A DNA stretch of 5,001 bases, taken from an uncultured bacterium. Its GTDB lineage: Bacteria; Cloacimonadota; Cloacimonadia; Cloacimonadales; Cloacimonadaceae. Made by a program: the position numbers and the translations under genes. The number at the start of each line of letters is the position of its first letter. Within the stretch, counting starts at the first letter, position 1. The DNA lies in the NCBI GenBank assembly GCA_937960795.1, contig CALGPA010000003.1, positions 1-5,001 of the forward strand, in the 5' to 3' direction. Shown one piece after another: positions 1 to 5,001 of this stretch. The notes below the pieces were generated by a model. That model ran no database searches, was not told where the DNA came from, and saw only the letters and a list, made by a program, of their open reading frames with translations.

Positions 1-60
1 CTGACCGTCGGCGCGTGCAGCGACGGGAGCTGGGCCACGATGGCCTTGACGGTGCCGGAA
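1..60. other. GC-rich left edge, possible foreign or chimeric segment
   Basis: By direct count the first 60 bases hold 43 G or C (about 72%), against 50% for bases 61-120 and 47% for 121-180. Read on the minus strand, the segment gives an open frame containing VKAIVAQLPSLHAPTV followed by an incomplete AG codon (Ser or Arg). That resembles the C-terminal domain of ATP phosphoribosyltransferase HisG, where a short helix is followed by LP-x3-(S/A)PTVSPL. Read on the plus strand, the same bases extend the RAMP frame but give nothing RAMP-like. The likeliest readings are an assembly or library chimera or a recombination point near base 60. A chance composition fluctuation remains possible, because the matching stretch is under 20 residues. 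Confidence 0.35.
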
Positions 61-1301
61 CAGTAGGTAAACTGACCGAAAGACCTGCCAGCCATCAGAG
101 CTTTGGTGTAAGAGTATCCGGGCCTGGCGCTGAGCCTGAGTATGCTAATGAACGATATATCATATCACCTGATTGCTATGATGCTTACTTAAGGACTGTT
201 CAGTATATCAAGGATGAAAAGGATGGTCATCTGCAGGATCATCCGCAGAAAAAGAACTTTAATTGTGCCGATTTCATTAAGAATGTGAAACAGAACAGCA
301 ATCTAAAGGAAGGCGATCTAATCTTTTTTGAAGTCTTAACTAAAGATGAAACCAAGGTAATCACTTTCGGAAAGCATTACAGATACCGCTGGGCTTTTAG
401 TAGGTCTTTGCATGATTTTGACCAGGACTACCAGGCTGAGAATGCCGAAAGTATCAAGGGTGGTTTGCTAAACAGGATTGAGGAAATGTTTGGTTATTCC
501 AGTGAGAATATGGATATTCCTTACAAGCAAAGGGCCAAGTCAGCCAAAGTGCATTTCTCTTGCGCTGTTCATGAAAGCGGGACAGGCAAAAGCAAAGATA
601 TGTGGCTTCCTCGCGCAGGATCTCCCAAACCATCATCCTATGAGTTTTATCTAAAAGAAAACTTCACTGCCGATAAACACGTTTTGCTAAGCACATTTGG
701 CGACCCGGCTCGGGAAGACCATAAAGTAGCTCCAAGGTTATCAGGCAGAAAGTTTTATTACCGAAAAAGAACGATTAGCACCGCTTTAGAAAGTGACGGC
801 ATGATCAAGCTGGTAAATGTGCTTTCACCCAGCTCAAGCGTTTTACCAAAATTCACATTCCACGTATACTATGAAAACCTCAGGCCGATTGAACTGAAAC
901 TTCTATGCTTCGCGCTAAACTTAGGTCAAAACATTGAACCTAGTGTTCTAAACATGGATCCTACCGGGGTAGAAGTTACTGTTTCCAAGGATGGACAGAA
1001 ACCAGAACCTCTGCTGTGTCATCAGATCGGTTATGGCAAAAACCATGGCATGGGAGCGGTAAAAGTAGTCATTGAAGAAAAGGATGGCAAAGCAATTGTT
1101 CATAGGTTTAAGCTAAATCATGAAACCGGCAGACTCCTTGAGTTTCATAGAAGTTGCACTCCCAGGAATTTCGAAAAGGGCGCTCTATACGACTTATGTA
1201 AGCTATATAGAGACCCCAAGCATTACCCGAGCTTCAAGGGTGATATCTTCACCTGGCATACAACAACAAAGAATTCTGATTTGAAGAAAAGGAAAAACTA
1301 A
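3..1301 (+). CDS. CRISPR-associated RAMP-superfamily protein, TIGR03986-like (5' truncated)
   Basis: This is probably a Cas7-like RAMP subunit or accessory protein of a type III CRISPR effector complex, which binds crRNA in the cytoplasm. Counting from the first whole codon at base 3, the visible part has 432 residues. RAMP-like landmarks appear in order: a GDLIFFEV strand, HYRYRWAFSRSLHD, RIEEMFGYSS (158-167) followed by a SAKVHFS strand, SPKPSSYEFY (207-216), SGRKFYYRK (247-255), and the glycine-rich loop HQIGYGKNHGMGAVKV (340-355). The SPKPSS and GRKFYY signatures, the FGY element and the C-terminal G-rich loop are what I associate with TIGR03986 proteins. Those are usually longer, and their N-terminal RAMP portion is missing here. 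The frame is open to the left edge. The GTG at 15 lacks a ribosome binding site and is unlikely to be the real start. The first ~20 residues come from GC-rich DNA and may not belong to this gene. CTA leucine codons are frequent. The exact type III subtype cannot be fixed from this fragment. Confidence 0.82.
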   Translation, partial: DRRRVQRRELGHDGLDGAGTVGKLTERPASHQSFGVRVSGPGAEPEYANERYIISPDCYDAYLRTVQYIKDEKDGHLQDHPQKKNFNCADFIKNVKQNSNLKEGDLIFFEVLTKDETKVITFGKHYRYRWAFSRSLHDFDQDYQAENAESIKGGLLNRIEEMFGYSSENMDIPYKQRAKSAKVHFSCAVHESGTGKSKDMWLPRAGSPKPSSYEFYLKENFTADKHVLLSTFGDPAREDHKVAPRLSGRKFYYRKRTISTALESDGMIKLVNVLSPSSSVLPKFTFHVYYENLRPIELKLLCFALNLGQNIEPSVLNMDPTGVEVTVSKDGQKPEPLLCHQIGYGKNHGMGAVKVVIEEKDGKAIVHRFKLNHETGRLLEFHRSCTPRNFEKGALYDLCKLYRDPKHYPSFKGDIFTWHTTTKNSDLKKRKN

Positions 1302-1339
1302 TCTGGAACTCAGGCTAATGCAATAAACGCCAGAATGTC

Positions 1340-1380
1340 AACTGCGGGATTAGATACCAAATCCCCCTGATCCCGCAGTT
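1340..1380. repeat. Perfect 11-bp inverted repeat between the RAMP and first CARF-HEPN genes
   Basis: AACTGCGGGAT (1340-1350) and ATCCCGCAGTT (1370-1380) are exact reverse complements around a 19-base loop. As RNA this would be a stable GC-rich hairpin ending 30 bases before the start codon of the next gene. No T-run follows, since the next bases are CAAATTATG, so it is not a standard intrinsic terminator. GGGATT at 1346-1351 can instead pair with AATCCC at 1360-1365 in the loop, a mutually exclusive smaller stem made possible by a repeated ATCCC (1361-1365 and 1370-1374). It could be a partial terminator, an RNA processing or stability element, or a protein-binding palindrome. The sequence does not decide between these. 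Confidence 0.75.
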
Positions 1381-1397
1381 CAAATTATGCAAGATAT

Positions 1398-1404
1398 AAG
1401 GGAG
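1398..1404 (+). promoter_or_regulatory. Ribosome binding site that sets the start of the first CARF-HEPN gene
   Basis: AAGGGAG, with core GGAG at 1401-1404, lies six bases before the ATG at 1411. The in-frame ATG at 1387 is preceded only by the hairpin arm and CAAATT, with no purine-rich site. The ATG at 1411 also puts the CARF first strand (VLFFAIG) at the very N-terminus, exactly as in the paralogue downstream. The protein is therefore read from 1411. Confidence 0.75.
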
Positions 1405-1410
1405 TTTAAC

Positions 1411-3009
1411 ATGGGAAACGTGTTATTTTTTGCCATAGGTCATCGAGACCTGCAGGCTATCTATGATTTACCAAATGGGAATAAGAGAAGATCCGGAGGC
1501 AAGATAAAGGATATACTTGATCAAAAGGACTCATTGCCGCTAACGAATGGCATTGGAATCAGAGAACTCAGACGAGATGAGAAAAAACCGGAGACACCAA
1601 ATGGGCTTTGCTTCCCCATTTTTGACAAGATTATGGCTTATATAGCCAGCAGGAAGATCAAGACTCTGGACTATCTTTTCATACTTAGTACGGATCGATC
1701 TCAGGTTTTGCCTGTATTGCGTAGCATCAAAGCAAAATGGGAAGAGGATCTGGAAAACTTGCCTGAACTCTATGATTATCTGGATCAAGGAATGATTAGA
1801 TGGATAGAAGATGACCATAGCACACCCACCGCTAAATTTCTGAAAGAGTGCATCACAGAAGGCAGAATCTATCAAGATGCTGTGCAGATCCGGAACATCG
1901 TGATCCTGAAATTGGGAAGCTACAAAGTCTTGCAACCCATTATGAAAATTAATATCACCAAGCCCATCAAGCAAGAGATCCTGGAATTGGCGGATATCAA
2001 TACTCTGGACTTTTTTGAACAGGAAGCATACTATGCCCTGAGCCCCTATTTTGCAGAACTTGAAGATGCCCAAATACTTCTGGGAACACACGCGGGAGGA
2101 ATGCCGCTCTTGCATCGGGCATTGGATAATGTGCTTCAAAATTGTGTCGGTCATGCTGAATACAAAAGGATCTTTACCAGTGAATACCTATCCTATAAGG
2201 AGGATAAAAAAACCGAACACAAGTTCCTGGACTATATCGGGCAAATGAACCACAGTGTGATAAATATGCAATGGGATCGCGCGCAGCTCTGCCTTGACAT
2301 GATCAGAAGGCACTATCCCGAATTGCCGGCATTAGTAAACTACAAAGGCTTGGAAAGAGCTATCAAGGAAGGCAAGGAGCTGTGGGAGACCAAAGGATCA
2401 TGGTTCGAGCGCTTTACTGCCCACATCTTTCGGGCTATCTATACCGACAGCTTCAATGAACTGGTAGTATGGATTTCCAGCATGGAGCAAGCGGCTAAGC
2501 TGGATCTTGCAGCAAAGCAAATTGGGATATTATGGAAAAGCGTGGATATTGAAAAAAGCAAGGTTGAATTGCTGGAGCCCATCGGGCATGAGAGGTCTCT
2601 TGATCTGGATGTGTTCAAGCTGATCGGTCGGATTCCCAAAGAAAAGATTCTGAAGGCTTTCGAAGATTATATAGCTGTGTTTGGAGACCATACTGAGGGC
2701 TGGGAAGACCCTGATTGGCATGCTATACGTAAAATGAGAAACAAGCTGATGCATAACGGTATAGCTCCGGCTGTAAATCAGCAGAATAGAGCTCGCGTAT
2801 ATGGATTCCTGAACTTATCCCCGGAAGCTGTGCGACAGGTCAAGCTGGCAATCGGCAACAGGGATTTGGCATCAATTATCAAGTTTGAAAAGGCTTGTTT
2901 GGCGAATGTTTTCTTCGCGCCTTTGGGCAGGATAGTCAATTTCAGCAAGGACATGCTAAAGGAGCGCCAATGCAGCATCAACTGCTTCCGGGCATTACAT
3001 TCGTCATAA
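1411..3009 (+). CDS. CARF-HEPN protein, Csm6/Csx1-like cyclic-oligoadenylate-activated ribonuclease (first of pair)
   Basis: The predicted role is an ancillary effector of type III CRISPR immunity: the CARF domain binds cyclic oligoadenylate made by Cas10 and activates a HEPN RNase. The protein has 532 residues, at the long end for Csm6/Csx1. A Rossmann-like CARF region covers roughly 1-240. It has a first strand VLFFAIG with G10-H-R-D13-x-Q15, a strand and turn LFILSTDRS with T94-D95-R96, and a later strand and loop LLGTHAGGMP (223-232). The helical C-terminal region starts near W331. The HEPN catalytic motif is RNKLMH, R443 and H448, followed by NG, so the R-x4-H active site is intact. The loop after the Gly pair has Met where many family members have Thr or Ser. 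No signal peptide or membrane segment is seen. The gene follows the RAMP gene after a 109-base gap with an inverted repeat and precedes a paralogue by 13 bases, so it is probably co-transcribed with it. The start at 1411 was chosen over 1387 on the ribosome binding site. The family call rests on motifs and paralogue alignment; assignment to Csm6 rather than Csx1 or an unnamed group is open. Confidence 0.82.
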   Translation: MGNVLFFAIGHRDLQAIYDLPNGNKRRSGGKIKDILDQKDSLPLTNGIGIRELRRDEKKPETPNGLCFPIFDKIMAYIASRKIKTLDYLFILSTDRSQVLPVLRSIKAKWEEDLENLPELYDYLDQGMIRWIEDDHSTPTAKFLKECITEGRIYQDAVQIRNIVILKLGSYKVLQPIMKINITKPIKQEILELADINTLDFFEQEAYYALSPYFAELEDAQILLGTHAGGMPLLHRALDNVLQNCVGHAEYKRIFTSEYLSYKEDKKTEHKFLDYIGQMNHSVINMQWDRAQLCLDMIRRHYPELPALVNYKGLERAIKEGKELWETKGSWFERFTAHIFRAIYTDSFNELVVWISSMEQAAKLDLAAKQIGILWKSVDIEKSKVELLEPIGHERSLDLDVFKLIGRIPKEKILKAFEDYIAVFGDHTEGWEDPDWHAIRKMRNKLMHNGIAPAVNQQNRARVYGFLNLSPEAVRQVKLAIGNRDLASIIKFEKACLANVFFAPLGRIVNFSKDMLKERQCSINCFRALHSS

Positions 3010-3022
3010 GCGGAGTTGTAGG

Positions 3023-4654
3023 ATGTCCACTGTGTTAATTGTGCCCATTGGCAACACAGATATTCAACTCATATACAATGCAGATGCTTGCCGTTGTCCC
3101 TTAAAAGATAATGACTCCGTAAAGGCTGTTCCTGCAAAGCTGCCCTTTGTTTACAGTTCAGATTACAAGGAGAGTGAGTTGAGCAACAGGTCGATCGCTC
3201 AAGCTGACGCTGTAACAGCAGCCAGGATTTGCACATCGATGGATTACCTGGTAAAAAAGAACATTGCCCGGCTCGATCACCTAATTCTGCTTGCTACAGA
3301 CCGTGGCAAGCAGATAGACATTCTGGATGCTTTGCTTCCGCGTCTTGGAGAAGAAGAGCTAAAAGAGAAGGCAATGGTACTTCTGAAAAAAGCCTGGGAT
3401 GATCCATCATTAACATCTGCACATATGATTATGTCCCTATTGATCAATAATGCCGCTGCCTTACCATTGAAGATAGAGAGGATCAGTATCATTGGCGTGG
3501 GTAGTGGAAGCTATCTTGAGAGTATATATGGATCTCAGTATTCCCTGCCCCTGCCATCGCTGGATCACCTGGATATTAATAAAGCGGATTTCTTTGATTA
3601 TGAGCTCATTGAAGCCTTGCAGCCTTATCTGGCCGAACTCAATTCTGCCAAGGTGTTCACCAATGCCTGGGGCGGACTTCCCAATCTTCACAAATCCCTC
3701 TCTCGGGTACTAAATGCCTTGCTGCTCTACCCGAATGTGGAGCTCATCCACAGCACTTCTCATACCGGTTCCATTAGTCAAACAATTCCTCAGGTTAATT
3801 TCCTGGAGCTGCATAGCAATATGAATCGCGCAGCTCTGGCAATGGAATGGAGCGTAGTATATCAGGCCTTCAAAGCCATCAGAAAAGAAAAACCCGGCTA
3901 CTTCCCGGAGGCCTGTGTAACGCGGATGACGAAACTGATTGAAAGGGTTGAGGCAGAGCAAAAGAAACCGGAAAACTGGTTTTCAAACTTCTTCGTGCTA
4001 ATCCTGAAAGCGCTTTACGCTCAGGACTATAACAGTCTCTTTATCTGGCTAAAATGCATGGAGGAAGCTTGCTTTCTTGCCATCCTGGATTTGCCTGAGA
4101 ATCAGAAGAAGCTATCCTACACTCTAAAAAAGAACGTAAGTCTTGTAACCTATTTTAGCAACCGGCACGGCAAGGGAAATGTGTTGCTTTTCAACGATGG
4201 CACAGCCATTATGGGCAAGTTCTCTGAAGCATGGAACTGCTTTGAAAACAATGGATCAATGAAGTTCTTGGAAGAGTATGGGAAGATGTTTTATCAGGTG
4301 CCGGATGAGACAACCGGAAACCATCAATACAATTATAACCGGCACCTTAAGAAGATTGTTGATCGGCGCAACGGACTTATCCACAATGGCCGGCCGATTC
4401 AAAAAGATCCACAGCTCATCCAATCGCTCATGGGGTTTTTAGGGATTTCCGAGACTGGCCTCGAAGCTGCAGTATTGGCTCTGAAAAGCATGGATTGGCA
4501 TAGCATCTTCCGCTTTGAGCGTAAAGTTCTTACCCAAAGCAAGTTCTTTGCTCTGATGAGAAGTATTGCCGGGATTACCGATTCAGACTGGCTTCCGCTG
4601 GAGCGCAAGAGCCTGCGGTCTTACCTTAATATCATTCTCCGGGAGGATGCTTGA
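3023..4654 (+). CDS. CARF-HEPN protein, Csm6/Csx1-like ribonuclease (second of pair)
   Basis: This 543-residue protein has the same architecture as its upstream neighbour and the same predicted role as a second-messenger-activated RNase. The CARF region (about 1-235) has first strand VLIVPIG with G10-N-T-D13-x-Q15, the LILLATDRG strand with T92-D93-R94, and VFTNAWGGLP with G217-G218. The helical region begins near W319, and the HEPN motif is RNGLIH, R449 and H454, again followed by NG. Paralogy is clear by eye from ordered shared blocks: DFF near 196, AL-x-PY-x-AEL, the GG-x-P-x-LH loop, an AMEW/NMQW helix, the WF...ALY/AIY...W...MEEA/MEQA region, the HEPN motif, and the F-E-K/R...FF ending. 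Overall identity is low, so the duplication is old or the genes were acquired separately. GGAG at 3012-3015 sits seven bases before the ATG. The 13-base gap to the previous stop suggests one transcript and perhaps translational coupling. Csm6 enzymes normally dimerise, so a heterodimer with the upstream protein is conceivable. Confidence 0.82.
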   Translation: MSTVLIVPIGNTDIQLIYNADACRCPLKDNDSVKAVPAKLPFVYSSDYKESELSNRSIAQADAVTAARICTSMDYLVKKNIARLDHLILLATDRGKQIDILDALLPRLGEEELKEKAMVLLKKAWDDPSLTSAHMIMSLLINNAAALPLKIERISIIGVGSGSYLESIYGSQYSLPLPSLDHLDINKADFFDYELIEALQPYLAELNSAKVFTNAWGGLPNLHKSLSRVLNALLLYPNVELIHSTSHTGSISQTIPQVNFLELHSNMNRAALAMEWSVVYQAFKAIRKEKPGYFPEACVTRMTKLIERVEAEQKKPENWFSNFFVLILKALYAQDYNSLFIWLKCMEEACFLAILDLPENQKKLSYTLKKNVSLVTYFSNRHGKGNVLLFNDGTAIMGKFSEAWNCFENNGSMKFLEEYGKMFYQVPDETTGNHQYNYNRHLKKIVDRRNGLIHNGRPIQKDPQLIQSLMGFLGISETGLEAAVLALKSMDWHSIFRFERKVLTQSKFFALMRSIAGITDSDWLPLERKSLRSYLNIILREDA

Positions 4655-4682
4655 TTCATCCGGATAAGCCTCTGTTTGATTG

Positions 4683-4697
4683 CAGCGATATGCGCTG
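4683..4697. terminator. Short hairpin after the CARF-HEPN pair, possible weak terminator
   Basis: CAGCG (4683-4687) and CGCTG (4693-4697) form a 5-bp stem around an ATATG loop, 28 bases after the stop of the second CARF-HEPN gene. It lies between convergent reading frames, where a terminator would be expected. The stem is short and no T-run follows on either strand, so this is only a candidate. I see no better terminator between 4655 and 4725. Confidence 0.2.
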
Positions 4698-4725
4698 AGC
4701 CAGTTTCGCCGGAAGCAGGAGCCTG

Positions 4726-4879
4726 TTACTCATACGGATTTTTCATGCTCCGGTTCAATTGGTAGATCAGTACCAGAAGCCCTATCACTATAGCTATCCC
4801 CTGATCAGCAATAGCGGAAAAAAACAGATAGACCAGGAAGGCGATAATCACCTCATAGATAAAAAATGTAAAAGCTCAT
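4726..4879 (-). pseudogene. Small two-span membrane protein reading frame, apparently with a one-base frameshift
   Basis: On the minus strand, a frame closing with TAA at 4726-4728 encodes two strongly hydrophobic stretches, VIIAFLVYLFFSAIA and GIAIVIGLLVLIYQL. They are separated by a short polar turn (DQ) and followed by a basic polar tail NRSMKNPYE. The pattern suits a tiny two-helix membrane protein. The uninterrupted frame offers only a GTG start at 4851 with no good ribosome binding site, giving 41 residues. An ATG at 4879, or 4888, lies in the neighbouring frame. Removing one base from the six-A run at 4861-4866 would join it, giving about 50 residues beginning MSFYIF. So this is either a real or artefactual homopolymer frameshift, or a GTG-started peptide. 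I do not recognise the family. It is convergent with the CARF-HEPN genes, so it need not be part of their system. Confidence 0.4.
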
Positions 4880-4927
4880 TAAGACCATTGCACGTAAAAA
4901 TGGACAAGATGTTTACTTAATTAGTTC

Positions 4928-4955
4928 TTGACAAATAAAATAGATGTATGATTAT
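4928..4955 (+). promoter_or_regulatory. Sigma70-type promoter for the gene starting at 4983
   Basis: A perfect -35 box TTGACA (4928-4933) is followed after 16 bases by GATTAT (4950-4955), four of six matches to TATAAT. TATGAT at 4947-4952 matches better, but its 13-base spacing is too short. The surroundings are AT-rich, and a start codon with a ribosome binding site lies about 27 bases downstream of the -10 box. This marks the beginning of a new transcription unit, separate from the CARF-HEPN genes. Confidence 0.55.
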
Positions 4956-4982
4956 GGCTCTATCAATACACAGGAGCTAATC

Positions 4983-5001
4983 ATGGAAAAGCAAACCCTA
5001 A
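4983..5001 (+). CDS. Start of an unidentified gene, cut by the right edge
   Basis: An ATG at 4983 begins M-E-K-Q-T-L and runs off the window. AGGAG at 4972-4976 lies six bases upstream, an ideal spacing, and the promoter at 4928-4955 precedes it. The site, spacing and promoter together make a real start likely. Six residues say nothing about function. Confidence 0.55.

Noticed and set aside
15..17. GTG as the true start codon of the RAMP gene
   Set aside because: There is no ribosome binding site, the frame continues to the left edge, and the family needs a substantial N-terminal portion that is absent. The gene is better described as cut at its 5' end.
1340..1380. CRISPR repeat or part of a CRISPR array
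   Set aside because: The inverted repeat occurs once, with no second copy or regular spacer pattern anywhere in the window.
1340..1395. Intrinsic terminator ending the RAMP transcript
   Set aside because: The stem is strong but is not followed by a T-run on the plus strand, and on the minus strand the flank is also not T-rich. Partial termination is possible but the standard signal is missing.
1540..2154. A 204-codon open frame on the minus strand inside the first CARF-HEPN gene
   Set aside because: It is fully antisense to a gene with recognisable domain motifs, its translation shows no family features, and it has no supporting context. It is a shadow of the plus-strand coding pattern, as are the shorter antisense frames elsewhere.
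1411..4654. PD-(D/E)xK nuclease (Card1/Can1-like) or toxin domains in place of HEPN
   Set aside because: The C-terminal halves are helical with a clear R-x4-H motif in each protein, and I see no D-x(n)-E-x-K pattern in a suitable context.
4914..4924. Imperfect AT-rich palindrome near TTAATTA upstream of the right-hand promoter
   Set aside because: The symmetric core is only about six bases of A and T, which is expected by chance in this AT-rich stretch, so I do not call it an operator.

Overview
This window is about 45% GC and all recognisable genes but one run on the plus strand. It looks like the downstream part of a type III CRISPR-Cas locus from a bacterium with moderate GC content. Ribosome binding sites are clear GGAG-type, and a -35/-10 promoter lies near the right edge. 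I could not identify the organism. An uncultured anaerobe from a metagenome is plausible, but that is a guess.

Layout: (1) 3-1301 is the 3' part of a RAMP-superfamily gene that resembles the TIGR03986 family of CRISPR-associated proteins. Its frame is open to the left edge, so the N-terminal part is missing. The first ~60 bases are about 72% GC and on the minus strand resemble a piece of HisG, so the left end may be a chimeric junction. (2) 1302-1410 is a short gap containing a perfect 11-bp inverted repeat with a competing shorter stem. (3) 1411-3009 and 3023-4654 are two adjacent genes separated by 13 bases. They encode distant paralogues, each with an N-terminal CARF-like sensor domain and a C-terminal HEPN ribonuclease domain with an intact R-x4-H motif, as in Csm6/Csx1. 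(4) 4655-4982 holds a weak hairpin, a small minus-strand membrane-protein reading frame that seems to carry a one-base frameshift, and a plus-strand promoter. (5) At 4983 a new gene starts with a good ribosome binding site, but only six codons are visible.

How the genes would work together, from knowledge of type III systems: a Cas10-containing RAMP complex recognises foreign RNA and makes cyclic oligoadenylate. CARF domains bind that messenger and switch on HEPN RNases that cleave transcripts non-specifically. No Cas10, no adaptation genes and no CRISPR array are in this window; they would be expected to the left. The most interesting feature is the pair of divergent CARF-HEPN effectors, whose predicted ligand loops differ from each other and from the usual GGT-type motif.
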